DNA from: Echinarachnius parma
Taxonomy: Eukaryota > Echinodermata > Echinoidea > Clypeasteroida > Echinarachniidae
Direction of reading: 5' to 3'
Assembly: GCA_037951105.1 (NCBI GenBank)
Contig: JBAMJV010002975.1
Coordinates: 62,001-126,000 of the forward strand
Length of the DNA stretch: 64,000 nt
The position numbers and the translations under genes are program-made. Within the stretch, counting starts at the first letter, position 1; the number at the start of each line of letters is the position of its first letter. The notes beneath the pieces are model-generated. The model was not told the DNA's origin and made no database searches. It saw only the letters and a list, made by a program, of their open reading frames with translations. Shown here one piece after another: positions 13,861-27,881 of the stretch.

Positions 13861-15493
13861 ACAGTATAGGCGAACACAATTCCAAAAACATTGTGTTGGG
13901 GAACCGTGCATGGGACACGGGTACACTAAACAAAACGCCACAGTACAGCGTTTTGTTTGTGTAAGCCTTATTACAGAGTCCATAATTTACATAAATCATT
14001 AAACGGACACATTGTCCAAATTCTCAAAATCTAATTGGAACTTTAGCGGTTCCCCTCGTACCTTGTTGTATTATATTATTCAATGTTCAATGTTCAATGT
14101 TCAATTTTATTTCATTTTCAACAAGACGGTACATATATTTACAATGAAAATTAGTCACAACAACATTTGTGAAAGTTTAAACAATACATTATAAACATTT
14201 GCAATCAAAATTTATGTTGATATAATTATTAATTAAAATACAATGAATAAAGATACGACATTTTGAATTTTTAAAGTAAGGTACAATTAAATTTTGACAT
14301 TTAGAAATAATCATGCTATAAAAGCGGAATCAGAAAGTAAACGAATGTTGCTGTATGTTTAAATTTCAAGTGAAAATGGAGGGATCCACTAAAAAGCATG
14401 GCTTGTAAAATGTGGAATCCCTCAAAAATTAATGTTTTACAAAATAATGAAAGTATAAAATACGGAAAAAATACAAAAAATCAAATACGGAAAAATTATG
14501 AATAATAAGAAAAAATACAAAAACAAAAACTGTTCGATAAGGATTCAAAATAATGTTGTGCCTACGGAGACTACTGAAGAGAACATGTATGAACAAAACA
14601 AGACGCAATGTGGAAGCATACTTGGACAAGATGATGCTGTACAAAAGATGATGAAAATATAGAAAGTATGAATGGATTGAGAAGGTATGGAATGAGAAGG
14701 TATGGACCTGCAAGACTAAAAGAAAATGTATAAAATAAAATAAAAACAAAATAAAAACAAAAACTTCATACAAATTTGGAAAATAAGAAATATTATTTCA
14801 TTAAAATCGTGGCGCAATTTCCAGAATGAGCAACAATAATCCTAAATGGTTCTTTACGATGACCCTTTTTCATTACCAAAAATTAAGTTAACTGGTACCA
14901 TAACGTTGTAATAAATATAACAGAAAAAGCATGGGACACGTTTCAGTTTTTCAAATTTCTCTTTCGTTAAAAAGATAGTTACGATTGAAGTGTTCAGATG
15001 ACAAAATAATAACAATATACATTGTTTTTGTGCACATGTCAGCAAAGTTATACTTAATCCCTTTAAGGGCAAATAAATCACCTTGGCCTCGGTTAAATAT
15101 TAATATTAATACAATAATAATAGTCCAAAGGCTCTATTTAAAAGCTTAAAGATCATCATGCGTGTTTATAATGCTGCACTAGGGGTCGCCATATTACTAG
15201 TTTGTGCGCAATGCATAACAGTGCCGTACGCATTGATTTCGCAAGATGGCACCGCCCGTCTGATTAACACATCCGAACTACCTTTTAAACTAAATATACA
15301 ACACAAATAAGGGAACACGACATGGAATTTTAAACGTATAAGGTTAAATTTTTGACACTATTTTGTCCTTATTAAAGATAAGAAACTTATTTAATCAAAG
15401 CTGATTATGCGACGTCATGCATGTAAATGGTTCAAATATTCGCCAAAAATTGGTTTCTGTATATAATTATACACCTCACAATCAGTAACATAA
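13861..15493. other. No gene seen; dispersed repeat fragments
   Basis: Blocks at about 14030-14075 (CGTACCTTGTTGTAT) and 14925-14995 (AAAAGCATGGGA, TACGATTGAAGTGTTCAGAT) recur at 23420-23570 and 49255-49380. These mark one dispersed repeat family. Confidence 0.5.
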
Positions 15494-15706
15494 AGCCCGG
15501 CACAGATTGAGCAGACTCGACTGGTTTTCAGCCTGATTAACTCAGTATGCGTTGCCTCATGACTCCGGTTTTGCCAGTCAAGAGCCAGTCGGGGGTCATT
15601 CGAGGCCGATTCGACATGTTGCATCGGCTCCGGCTGAGTGAAAATGACTCTTGCCTGACTGAAAACGAGTCGGATCGGGTCGAGTCGGCTCTGTCTGCGC
15701 CGGGCT
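15494..15706. mobile_element. Harbinger-like MITE, 213 bp
   Basis: Inverted ends AGCCCGGCACAGA and AGCCCGGCGCAGA, flanked by TAA on both sides (15491-15493 and 15707-15709). A 3-bp TWA target duplication is typical of PIF/Harbinger. Confidence 0.7.
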
Positions 15707-15854
15707 TAAGCTGTAATGCTCACGACGTATATTATACAAATAATATACATAAAACTGTAAACTAAAACATAACTTCAAAACGTTGCGTACATGTCTGTTT
15801 GTTTATTCAGTTAGCTCGGTGCTTCGTGTCAACATCCATACTGATATACCCATA

Positions 15855-16110
15855 GGCGTACCGTAGGGGGGGGGGGGGGGGGGGGCTTGACCCCCCCCCC
15901 CCCCCTCCCCAAATTTTAGCCGGTCTCGAGACCACTTTCCAGCGGTCCCGACCATCATTAACCTGGTCTCGGCCTCGACAATTTGCAAGGAATCCCGGTC
16001 TTGGGCAAATATGTTGAAATTCCTTGGTCTCGGTCTCGAATTGTACTTGGTCTCGGCTTTGACAATTTTACAAAATAACCCCCCCCCCCCTTGAAAAATC
16101 CCGGGGTACG
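15855..16110. repeat. G/C runs and degenerate GGTCTCGGCCTCGA repeats
   Basis: Flanked by GGCGTACC and GGGGTACGC. Contains long G then C runs and several GGTCTCGG...TCGACAATTT units. A related stretch lies at 46270-46400. Confidence 0.5.
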
Positions 16111-16672
16111 CAACTGGATATACCTCACATACTCGTCCACATTACACGAGTGCACAGTACATAATAGTACTTGTCGCCTCTTTCATTTTATTAAGATTGT
16201 TGCAAGAAGCATCGACATGATACATGATCGATACATCTGTGTTTAAAGGGATATATTACTAATAGTAATATTTGGAAAGAAATAAACTTATTGGAAATAA
16301 AAAATAAAAACAAAAGTAAGTAATTATCATCGGTATATTTTGAGAGGTGATACGAAAATATGCACAAACAAGATAAAACTTTAGGGCAGAAATGAATGTT
16401 TGCGGTACCCAATTCACAACATTCATTTTAACTATTTTTAACAGAATACATACAAAACCAATCACAAACAAAAAAAGATATCTTGATACTTTGTTTATGT
16501 AAACCACGGGTGTAAACAAAATTATTTCCATTAACTTTGAGGGTTACTATTGGTGTTCCTCTCACGTTCATAACAGACGTACATACGAATATAATCAGTA
16601 AGTTGATTGCCGGGTCACGAAAATTGTGTTATCTTCTATTGTAGCACTACACTGGAAGAATATGAAAAATAA

Positions 16673-16673
16673 G

Positions 16674-16707
<34 letters not shown>

Positions 16708-16760
16708 TATGGATATATAGATAGATAGACAGATAGATAGATAAATAGATAGATAGATAT

Positions 16761-16815
<55 letters not shown>

Positions 16816-16862
16816 TATAATAGATAGATAGATATTAGATAGATAGATAGATAGATAGATAT

Positions 16863-16917
<55 letters not shown>
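16673..16917. repeat. (GATA)n microsatellite
   Basis: About 245 bases of TAGA repeats with a few TATA interruptions. The long open frames of Tyr-Leu-Ser-Ile repeats across it are artefacts. Confidence 0.95.
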
Positions 16918-17189
16918 CACAATAGGGAAAGGTTGGTGTTACCTATGCTGAAATTATAAAATATTTGAATACATGAGTGAACCAGCATAATACTTGTCTT
17001 AACCTTATCTCGTTGGGTTACCAAAATCCATGAGAAGTCGAACAAAATCTGAACAAAATATGGAGTAGGTATTTCAAAAGTATTTTCATAAATGTGTCAT
17101 AATTCGCCAAGAACAAAAATAGTACAGAAGTATCGTTTGACATCCTTCTATAGAAGAAATATTTTGCTGCCTTCGTAGCACTTTATTTT

Positions 17190-18120
17190 ACCTGCAGGTA
17201 TATGATGAAAAAGAGCATTGTGAACATGGTGGCTTTAGAACAAAAATGCCAAAAGGAACAAAAAAGTTGAAGATCTAACATTCGAAATCCCCGTCTAAAT
17301 CAACTTTTATTGGTGAGTGTTTTGGTTGTATCTCTTTGTGGTAACTTCACACGTTGGTACGGGGCATGATAAACATGCTGGTAATTATTATACAATCTGC
17401 TTGCTATATGTACTGTGTGTGGAAGAAAATGCCAAAAAGGAAGAAAAAATGGTGAAGATCTCCCATCTGAAATCCTATCGTTGAAAATAGTTTGGCCCTT
17501 GTATTGATTGAAACTTCAGACATGGTACGGGACATGATACTAAACATGCTGGTCATATACTGTACATGTTGCGTGCAAAATGTACTGTGTGTTGAACAAA
17601 ACGCGTAAAAGCAAACAAAAATGGTAAAGATCTATACCATCTGAAATCCTTTTGTTGAAATGTAGTTTGGTCCCTGTAAAACTAGTTCATTGTAACTACA
17701 GATATGGTACAGGGCATTATAAACATGCTGGTCGTATATATCTGGTATAGATAGTTATTTATGTACATTATATTGAACAAAAACTGCCCAAGAGGAAACA
17801 AATTTGGTAAAAATCTACCATCTGAAATCTTTTTGTTGAAAAGAAGTTTGGTCCCGGTAAACTATTTCATTGTATACAACAACAGACATGGTAGAGAGCA
17901 TCATACTAAACATGCCGGTCGTATTATATTTGGCTTGATAAATAGTTCTTGATGTACATTATTATGAACAAAAATGCCCAAAAGGAAACAAAAATGGTAA
18001 GGATCTGCCATTGGAAATCATCATTATTATTGAAGAGAGATTGGTCCCTGATGGATATAGATATTGTATTGTAAACTACAGATATGGCGCAGGGCATTAT
18101 AAACATGCTGAGCAATATAT
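17190..18120. repeat. Five tandem units of about 180 bp
   Basis: Each unit has GAACAAAAATGCCMAAAGGA, then AAGATCT and GAAATC, then ACAGATATGGTACAGGGCAT and AAACATGCTGGTC. Unit starts are near 17243, 17424, 17593, 17773 and 17966; copies are diverged. Confidence 0.75.
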
Positions 18121-18275
18121 ATATACTTTGTTCGATAGATTGTAATTGAATACATGTACAGGGTTGAACTGTAGTTCAACCCTGTAGTTTTCTGAATGGG
18201 TATTATAACAATGCCAGAGAGGGGAATAAACGCACTTTGATATGTGCAGTGGTGAAGCCAAATTCACCCCCCCCC

Positions 18276-18420
18276 CCCCCCCCCCCATTGTATTTAAGTG
18301 GCAGGAATGCCACAGGGGGTGGGGGTGCTACCTCTCCCATTATATTTAAGTGGCAGGAATGCCACAGGAAGGGGGTGGGGTATTTCCCCCATTTTATTCA
18401 AGTGGCAGTAGTGCACCTTG
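18276..18420. repeat. Three tandem units of 52 bp
   Basis: ATTTAAGTGGCAGGAATGCC at 18292 and 18344, and a diverged copy at 18396, after a C run. Confidence 0.75.
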
Positions 18421-18967
18421 GTCTAAAAGTCTATGCAGTAGCCTTCTTTGAACATGCAATGTTTTAATATGTTGGGTCATCATTTTCGGGGTAATTTAAA
18501 ATGTTAGATTAACTTTTTAGTAGTTATTGGTGTAGATCGTTTCACTGTATATTTTGTAGGAAGATGTTTATGATGTATGTATATAGTTAAGAATGTTGTA
18601 GTTAAAGTTTGTTTTTGTTGATGTAGATAATTCCAGTCCGTATACGGAAGAGTGGTTCGTAGAAGGGTACACAAATGTTATTTTTGTTCAATATATTATA
18701 CTTTAGTTGAAGAAAGAAGATATTATACAATTTTTCGAATGTTGTGCATTCTTGAAAAAGCCTTGGATGTAAATACTTTGTTAATTCAGAATTTATGTAT
18801 ATTTTTGGTAACTCTATTATAATCTATATATATGTATAACTTATTTACTATTGCAACATGTAAGAAAGTGCAATTTTTGTATGGATATGCTGAATTGTAA
18901 TGAAATTGTATTTAATGAAACCAAGATCATTGTTCGAAATATGTGGGAATTTAAGTTCAGTTTTTTT

Positions 18968-19166
18968 TATCATTATTATTATTATTAATATAATTTTTCC
19001 AATTATTATTGTTATTGCTATTATTTGTATTAGTATTATTATTATTATTGTTATTGATATTATTAGTATTAATATTAGTATTAGTATTAGTATTAGTATT
19101 AGTATTAGTATTAGTATTAGTATTAGTATTCGTATTAGTATTATTACTATTACTATTACTATTACT

Positions 19167-19197
<31 letters not shown>
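18968..19197. repeat. (ATT)n / (ATTAGT)n microsatellite
   Basis: About 230 bases of ATT triplets with a core of ATTAGT hexamers. The Asn-rich and Ile-Ser-rich frames across it are artefacts. Confidence 0.95.
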
Positions 19198-19199
<2 letters not shown>

Positions 19200-19936
19200 C
19201 AATAAAACATCGCAAAGACTTTGAACTGTAAGCTAGGTAAAAACTATTTGTTACAGCAATGATTTTGACCAAATTTATCAAGCGAATGGTATTCCCCAAA
19301 TATTAACAAGACTCTTATAATGATTGTATTTCTCAATTGTAATCTACTTCCAATGTGTGTAAACTAGTAGAATTATTTCATACGTTAGTTATTATATTTT
19401 GTTTTGCAGTCAGATATTTTCAGAGGGAGTGCAATTGATCACGGGAGCAGCAAACACGAATCCGTGATACGATGTCTTTCATTGGTCGGCAAGGCGAATA
19501 TTGCTATTCAGATATTTATTATCTATTGTTATTGATAAATCGGTTATATTCCAAAATGATATTATACTATAGAGAGGTAAAATTTATAATTACGTGATTA
19601 CAAATCAAGAAAAATTATGTACAACATATTGATTGTTTTGTTTAAATACATAACCATGGATCATGATAGATGTTGTGGGTGTTCGTAATACCGGTAACGT
19701 TTTTACCGCTTGTATAATTATGATTGAAATAGCATAAATGCAATCTCCTGAAAAAATGTTCTGTATGATTTATCTATATGTTTCTGGTAATTATGATTCT
19801 GTTGGCGATGTGATTTGATAATGGTTATAATGATTGTAAGAGTAAAAATACAACAACTGTAAAGATGGCATGATTTCAGTTTATGAAAAATTGCTAATTA
19901 GGGTAATATAACAAGAATGATTTGATAGTAATAGTA

Positions 19937-20301
19937 CCCAGGTCGAAAAAACAGTTGAAAATTAGTTGCCAACTGGTACCAGTTGATACCACCAGTTGGC
20001 CAACTGGTTTCAATATGGAAATTGGTACACTAGAATCAACTGGAATCAATTGGAATCGAGTAAGAATCCAGTAAGGCTTACCAGTAAGAAGACCAGTTAA
20101 AGTAGTTGGTTCCAACTGGTATTTTGAATTGGTTTCAACTGGCATTTCTATTGGTTTTAACTGGACTGCTCCATCTATCCATTTATCTTTACTGGGAACC
20201 GGGAATGTAAACTGCTACCGCTTGATGCCAGTTAAAACCAGTACAAACCAGTTGAATTTCCAACTGGTTTCAACTGGTTTCAACTGTTTTTTCGACCTGG
20301 G
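19937..20301. mobile_element. TA-flanked MITE, 365 bp
   Basis: Inverted ends CCCAGGTCGAAAAAACAGTT, flanked by TA (19935-19936 and 20302-20303). The interior is packed with CAACTGGT and ACCAGTTG words. Probably mariner-like. Confidence 0.75.
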
Positions 20302-20767
20302 TAATAATAATATTATTTCTTACTATCTAGATTTAAAAGCAAGGAGGTCATCATTATGTAATACATGTTGCAATCATTCTATAACAGAAGAATAATACAA
20401 TGCTGCAGGCTACAACTAAAAATGATTTACAAATTCACATATTATGTAAAAAGTCGCCACGCACAAACCTGTTATAATCTACATAGTGATTATACTTTTC
20501 TCCACCGAAAGCAAATCTAATTGTTGCAATGCTGTCGATGGTGCACATTCGAACCATACTATGCATTTAAAATACTTATATGAAGAATGTATATCAAGCT
20601 GCCATACCGCTAGTATATTACACATTAAAGTCACTGTGTTATGGCGCCGTGAGGGCGCTTTTCAATATACTATCCACAGAAATACAATATATTATCGCAC
20701 TGCAGAGCAATGCACAAAACTAGGCGCCGTGTCATTACGAGCGCTGCGCTCTGTACCGTATCTATTA

Positions 20768-20943
20768 CAGTCAAACCGGACTATAAAGACCACCCAAAAG
20801 GAGACAGAAAAGTAGTCTTTATCAGCAGGTGGTCTCTATAGACAGGCATTTACATGGGAACTGCATTTAATGCAGTAAAGATTAGTGGTCTCTATAGACA
20901 GGTGGTCTTTATATACAGGTGGTCGCTTAAGCAGGTTTGACTG
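20768..20943. mobile_element. TA-flanked MITE, 176 bp
   Basis: Ends CAGTCAAACCGG and, inverted, CAGTCAAACCTG, flanked by TA. The interior has repeated GGTGGTCTYTATAGACAGG. Confidence 0.75.
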
Positions 20944-21557
20944 TATAGAGAGTGTGTGAAAGTGTTGCGCTTTATACGAGCGATTTGACGCCGCAGTTAC
21001 AGCAGGCATTAGTATATATACAATATGTGACATGGCACAGTAATCGCCAACAAACATGACAAATGCAGTGTAAAAAGTTGGCAGACAACAAATGCAATGA
21101 TAGTGTATGAGGTACATTTATAAGGACGTTGCGTGTTACTTCCTTACTAATATTGTTTTGTGTTTTCCTTAGAGTGTGCTGATGTTATCTGACATTCAGA
21201 TCGTCAAGTCTGGTCGTTTCTTTCTTTTGTTCTCTCTTTTTTTTTGGTTATAGTTGTAAGTCGGATCTAAAAAGTCATTCCTTTGTCTTCTGTTGGTATT
21301 CTTTATTATCTTGTTTGTTCTCAAACAGCAGGCAGATGTTATGTATATACGTTACACTGCCTCCACTAAAAAGTGTGTGAATTCAAAATCGTTGTACAGT
21401 AAGACATGTATTGGGCAACATGATTCCAGTGAAATTAAATATATATATATTTCGAAAAATTAATTTATGACTGTTATTTGTGTTTAATTATCATTGATTT
21501 TAGAATGTTCGTATATAAACATTATTTGATGATATGGCATGGTGTACATTGGGAATG

Positions 21558-21592
21558 TATATATATATATATATATATATGTATATGTGTGC

Positions 21593-21677
<85 letters not shown>

Positions 21678-21730
21678 TGTGTGTGTTCGCGCGCGCGCGT
21701 GTGCGTGTGTGTGCGTGTGTTTTTTTTTCT
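21558..21730. repeat. (TA)n and (GT)n microsatellite
   Basis: A short TA run, then about 130 bases of GT with GC interruptions. Frames of Cys-Val or Thr-His repeats are artefacts. Confidence 0.95.
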
Positions 21731-21744
21731 TATTTTTTTGAATT

Positions 21745-23950
21745 AGCCACATCATATTACATAGTCTTCTTGTCAAGCTGTTAATCGATCACACAAAATA
21801 CCAACGTCACAAAGTACGGTCCAAAGTGACGTACTTCCATATCAAAGAATGGTGATAATAAACTGTACATTATTCATTATCAAACACACAATAGACACTC
21901 TAGGCAAATATGGAGTGCGCATCTCAAATAGTGCAAAATAATATATACAAATGCATGGATCACATATTGTATATTCTATTAATAAAATCAACATTATAAA
22001 TCAGTATAAAGTTCATAGAAAATCATACAATAAGACATTAACTACGTCAAATTCTCTCGAAATCATCTGGAGCTCACCACGGGACTAACATGTACTAACA
22101 ATGTACTATACAATGCTGATAAAATGTATGTATTCAAGCAGAGGGGAAACGGGGAATATATATAACTTTCTTGATTTAGATAAACATCGATATAGCAAAT
22201 AATACAATAAATCTCTAAATTTGCCATCAATATATGTCTCAAATAATTATGACAACAAAAAGCTTTACCAAGTAACCAAGCATATTTAATTTTAAAAAAT
22301 ATCCCTAAATATACATACATAACTATGTACAGAAAATACTAATTAATCTTCATTTTCTAATTAGCCAAACATACAATCTCACATCATATTACATAGTCTT
22401 CTTGTCAAGGTGTTAATCGACCACACAAAATACCAACGTCACAAAGTACGGTCCAAAGTGACGTACATCCATATCAAAGAATGGCGATAATAAACTGTCA
22501 ATTATTCATTATTTAACACACAATATATACGCTCGGCAAATATGGAGTGCGCATCTCAAATGGTGTAAAACATATATATAAAAATGCATGGATCACATAT
22601 TGTATATTCTATTAATAAAATTACATTATAAATCAGTATACAGTACATAGAAAATCATACAATAATACATTAATTACGTCGAATTCTATCGAAATCATCT
22701 GGAGCTCACCACGGGACTAACATGGACTTAAAACAATGCTGATAAAATGTATGTATTCAAGCAGTAGGGGAAATGGGGAATATATCTAACTTTCTTGATT
22801 TAGATATACATGGATATAGCAAATAATACAAGAAATCTCTAAATTTGCCAGAAATATATGTCTCAAATAACTATGACAACAAAAAGCTTTACCAAGTAAC
22901 CAAACATATTTAATTTTAAAAATCCCTAAATATATATACATAGCTATGTACAGAAATGCAAATAACTCTTCATTTTCTAATTAGCCATATATAGAATCTC
23001 AAATCATATCTCATATTCTTCTTGCCAAACTGTCAAATGATAAAACAAAATATCCATGTCACATAATACGGTCCAAAGTGATCTACATTCATATACAGTA
23101 TATATATAATATGATAATAAACTGTACAACATTCATAATCAAACTAACGGCATATGTGTGAGCGCTCATCTCAAAAAGTACAAAACAATATTTTAAAATA
23201 CATGGATCATATTATAGTGTCTTTTCTATTGAGAAAATCAATGTACACTGTCTGAGTTGAAATAACACACAAATACACCAAATCTTTACCAGGTTACCAA
23301 ACATATTGCATTAAAAATACATAGAATATATATACACAACTATGTACAAAATTATTAATTTCTTAATTTTCTGATTAGCCAAACATACAATCTCAAATCA
23401 TATCACATGTCAAACTGCTTGTCAAAATCCTCAAAATTCAATTGAAACTCTAGCGGGTCCCTCATACCTTGTTGTATTCATATCAACATTAAAAGCATGG
23501 GAGAGGTTTCGGTTTCTCAGATTTCCCTTTTGTTAAAAAAGATATTTACGATTGATGTGTTCAGATGTTAAATTATCCACTGGACCGCCTAAACCGTGTA
23601 CAAAGTGAGTGCAATCATTTAATAAATATCACTTTGCATTCGTGCTCATTGCTTGGCCATATAACGTCCATTCGACTTGAAATTATCACACAATACCCTG
23701 TGGACATATCAGATAACAACAATATACATTGTATCAACCATTTATCACTGTTTGCCCATGTCAACAAAGTTACTTGATCCCTTTAAACGATCACATAAAG
23801 TATCAACGTCACACAGTACGATACAAAGTGACCTACATCCATATCAAAGAATGGTGATAATACAACATTCAAAATCAAACAATCAATACAAACCTACAGC
23901 AAGTATGTGACTGCTCATCTCAAAAAGTAAAAAAAAATATCAAAAAATAC
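21745..23950. repeat. Tandem repeat of about 630 bp, three to four units
   Basis: ACATCATATTACATAGTCTT starts units at 21749 and 22381 (offset 632); diverged units begin near 23000 and 23390. Shared landmarks are ACGTCACAAAGTACGGTCCA and CTGGAGCTCACCACGGGACT. No supported gene. Confidence 0.75.
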
Positions 23951-25267
23951 AACACACAAATATATGATAACAATGCATGAATTCGACACCATAATTATGT
24001 TCATGTCGAGCATACTTATAATACTTATATACACATTTTTTTAAATGAGGTTACTTCAGATACATATGTATATTCATCGAGTTACAGTAACTATACAAAA
24101 TATAAACATGATACAATGTATAAGACATGAATTAAAGACACATCGACTTATCAGCCAATAAAAACCACTAGTACAATTTAGAACAAACATGTTTTCACGT
24201 GATCAATTCTTACTGCATCATAAATTATTTTCTCGACAGTCGAGAAAATAATTGATAAACTCGAGAAACGGGAAATATGCAGGACTGAAGTCGCAAAGCA
24301 TATAGCACGTTTGATTCCGAAAACATGTGTAAATGTATTCTACCAAACGGTGTAAAAATCGACCATCGCATTCATGAAGCTAATATTAAAGAAACTGGTT
24401 TGCTTAAGGGTAAAGGCCAGTTTTGGAAACGCCCCCTCTAAAAAAAAATTAAATGAAGCTCTTATTACCAAAAATGTGAAAGAATATAATTGTACTAATA
24501 TAGGATTATCCAAATTTGGCCAAGAAACCGCCTACTAATTGATATATTTGCGAAATTATATATTTATGCCGTCGGCATAGATATCACCAAAGCGGAATCG
24601 CCCATACGCTACGTGTATAACGACCACGAGGACTGTGTACACGCGGTGTTCGCTATATACGGGCTATATCTCCCCCAGCGATAGCGGCGATGAGAGCTCT
24701 GAACGCGCGGTGGATTTATGAATTTCACAGGCGGATATTAGATTTCTTCCGATATTTCTTTACGTAACGATGCTTTGGTTCGGATTTTACCACACAAGCC
24801 CTATTTCAATACATATTCAACAATATTGATCAATATACATGTAGATGTATTCAGCTACTTTCCCGAAACTGGACGTGGGCTTTAAGTAATGCCAACACGA
24901 CATTAACACAAAATCATTATACAAATCTGAGAGACGCGTTTCTGAAATGTACGGTACATAGACTTTGTACACGACTCACTCGGTTACCGTAGTCAACAAG
25001 GGGTTAATTAAAATGATACAAATACCGCTATGACCGGGGAAAATGTCTCAAGTGCAATATACAGTAGTAAAAAAAGGGTTGTTTGATAGAAGTAATGCTA
25101 TAATATTCAGTTCAGTTAATTTATTCAAGTTATAAAAAGCATATACATGTATATGTGACATAATTTGTAGCGCAGTAAGTAAGTCATGAATTTGATATCA
25201 CTTTATCAGTAGTTTGCTTAGACTGGTACTAGAACGAAGAATACGTGGGAAGAGATGTTGGACGCGG
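23951..25267. other. No gene seen; one 31-base palindrome
   Basis: 24223-24253 is a perfect inverted repeat with 15-base arms (AATTATTTTCTCGAC) and a 1-base centre. A GC-richer patch at 24560-24730 has a 58-codon open frame I could not recognise. Confidence 0.5.
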
Positions 25268-26160
25268 TTAAAGGGATAGTTGAGTTTTGGGAGAGGGCCC
25301 TACACACAAAAATATTTTAGTGAGATAATGAAAAACTGAGTGTCAAATTTGAAAGAGCATACAATTTTTATGGCAGAATAAACTTAATTTGATCAAAATT
25401 GGTTCAGAAAAAGCTGACATATCCAGAAACTAAACCATTTGTAATACATGTGGGGCCCCACAAGTATTCGATAATTTTGAACCAGCCGTTTAAATTCGTT
25501 TTAAAATGCTTCCTCTTTTCAAAAATGTTCAAAAGAGGTTTTTAGATAGTTCTTGATTATCTCTCTATCTATCACTATTTCAACAAAACATCACATGCGT
25601 AATATTTCATTTTAAATGGTTTAAACAAATGTGATTTTTGAAAGCACTCTCTTTCGTTTAAACAGCTCTTTTTTAATGATAAGAGGTTTTTACTTAGTCG
25701 TTTGTAATTGTTTCATTCCTTTTGAGCATGGTGGAGTTTATAACTATTAGTTTGTAATGTAATGGTGCAGGTTTTGGTTACTAAAATTCAGTTTGACTAA
25801 AAAATTGAGAGAACATACAATTTTAATGCCAGAATAAATTGTATTTGGTCAAACTGAAATCGGTCCAGAAACGGCTGAAATATCAATAAATATATCTGAT
25901 CTTATAATTATTTGGGGCCCAATTAATTAGATGAATTTTTCAAAAAATAAAAAAATGCATAGACTTTTTCAACAATTTTCAAAAGCGTTTTTTAGATACT
26001 TGTTGATGATCTCTCTATTTAATCATGATTTCAATGAAACATCACATGCATCATTTTGTAGGAACAGTATAATGGCTCCTTTTGAATTTTGTATACCTTT
26101 CGAGCATGCATGGTGAAGTTATAACTATTAGTTTATAATGTTACTGTGCACTGTACAAGT
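25268..26160 (+). mobile_element. Chimeric pair of TTAA/GGGATAGTTGAG MITE copies
   Basis: A left end at 25268 (TTAAAGGGATAGTTGAG) runs to AAAATTCAGTTTGACTAAAA near 25800. There a second, internal part of the family begins (GAGAGAACATACAATTTTAATG) and runs to about 26160. Confidence 0.65.
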
Positions 26161-26754
26161 TTGCATGGTTATTTTGTTTTAAATATAATTAATTATGCAA
26201 ATTTAAGCAGAAACCTCCTTTTTGTCTGTAAATCACTAATTATTTATCAGAAAATGCTTATTTTGAGCAAGAATATTCTTTATATGTTCTGAACATTTAA
26301 ATTTGCGACAGCCAAAATTTTCCTCATGTATTTCTTTGTTTTGGGAATTTCTTATATATCTCTTTGCTTTTTTGATTTTGTTTTTTATTGTTATTTTCAA
26401 TGGAATAAATTATTGATCATTATCCAACCATTTTTAGCTCAAAATTAAATTATTGCAGTGATTAGAATGAAACATAAAGGTTTTGATTCTAGGAAAAATC
26501 AATTTCCATAGGATTTGTACATAAATCACACAATTTTGCGAATACCGGGCCGACGCTCACTTACAATAGGTCACGTGACTTTAGAACGGTGTACCTGGTC
26601 GTCGCAAATTTGGTATCAAAAGTTGCGCAAGACTTCAATAAAAAACAACTCATGATGTCGCGGGGCAATATCCGCGGGCGTTGTGGAATTATCGCGCGAA
26701 AAGTCGAGAGGGGGCGGTGGATTCCACCCCCCCCCCCCCCCCCGGCCTGGTTAG

Positions 26755-27530
26755 GGTTAAAGGAATAGTTGAGTTTTGGTATAAAGGGCGCTACACAAAA
26801 TATTTTTTGTGAGATAATACAAATCAGTACAGAAATGGCTTGAATATCCATAGACAAAACAATGTATAGTTATCACGGGGCCTTTCAATTATTCGACGAT
26901 CTTAAAGGGGTAGTTTAGTTTTGGTAGAGAGGGCGCTGCACATCACAATTTTTTTGTGAGGTAATGCAAAAATGAGTGTCGAATTTGAGAGAACATACAA
27001 TTTTAATGGCAGAATAAACTTTATTTGGTCACAATCGACCCAGAAACGGCTGAAATATCAATAAATATATCTGATCTTATAATTATTTGGGGCCCAAATA
27101 ATTAGATGATTTTTAGAAAAAAAAAAAAAAATGCTTGCACTTTTTCAAAAATTTTCAAAAGCGTTTTTAAAATAGTTGTTGATGAACTCGCTATTTAATC
27201 ATTATATCAATAAAACATCACATGCATAATTTTGTATGAAAAATGGTGGAAACTAATGCCTTTTAAAAAGCGCCCTTTTGTGTTTTAATGGCTCTTTTTG
27301 AATGATAACAGGCTTTTTACTTAGTCGTTTGTTATTTTGTATATCTTTCGAGCATGGTGGAGTTATTACTATTAGTTTATAATGTAACTGTGCAGGTTTT
27401 GGCTACTAAAGTTCAGCCTTACCAAAACTAAACTACCCCTTTAATCTGTTTAAAATGGTTGTAAATGGTTCCTTTTTACACGAATTTACAAATGAAGCTT
27501 TTAAATAGTTGTTGATTATCTCTCTTTTTA
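26755..27530 (+). mobile_element. TTAA MITE, outer copy interrupted by a sister copy
   Basis: The left part (26755-26901) stops at CGACGATC; the right part resumes after 27444 with TCTGTTTAAAATGG, which continues the same family sequence. Confidence 0.7.
26902..27444 (+). mobile_element. TTAA MITE, inner full-length copy (543 bp)
   Basis: Starts TTAAAGGGGTAGTTTAGTTT and ends AAACTAAACTACCCCTTTAA, so TTAA sits at both ends, inside the outer copy. Confidence 0.8.
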
Positions 27531-27853
27531 ATCGCACTTACTGTCCGTCATAGCATGGAACAACAAGCAATACGCGCGCTACTGTTAGTGCGCATTTAAC
27601 TATGTGTCGAGAGAGTAGGCATGGTTGTTTGATGATATGACGGGCAGTAAGTGCGAATTATCAGGCACTGATGGTGTTACTCAGAGCGCCCTAAAGCAAA
27701 AACTACACGACCAAAATTACTGTTCTTGGTATCATTTTTCATGGGAAAAGACACCCTATCCGATGGACATAATCATTGTGTTATATTTTGGAAAGTGTTC
27801 CGTTCCGCTTTTTTTTTTTTGGGGGGGGGGGGGGGGGGGGCGCCACCCAACTG

Positions 27854-27859
27854 TTTATT
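27854..27859 (-). promoter_or_regulatory. Polyadenylation signal AATAAA
   Basis: AATAAA on the minus strand, 22 bases past the stop codon of the death-domain exon. It implies a very short 3' UTR that ends near or inside the G/C run at 27820-27842. Confidence 0.6.
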
Positions 27860-27881
27860 AGCCAACATACAATATACATTA

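Noticed and set aside
16636-17045. Frames of Tyr-Leu-Ser-Ile repeats
   Set aside because: Translation of the GATA microsatellite.
18900-19224. Frames rich in Ile-Ser, Asn-Thr or Leu-Val
   Set aside because: Translation of the ATT/ATTAGT microsatellite.
21478-21784. Cys-Val and Thr-His repeat frames
   Set aside because: Translation of the GT microsatellite.
24502-24682. 58-codon plus-strand open frame in a GC-richer patch
   Set aside because: No start, no splice sites, no family.
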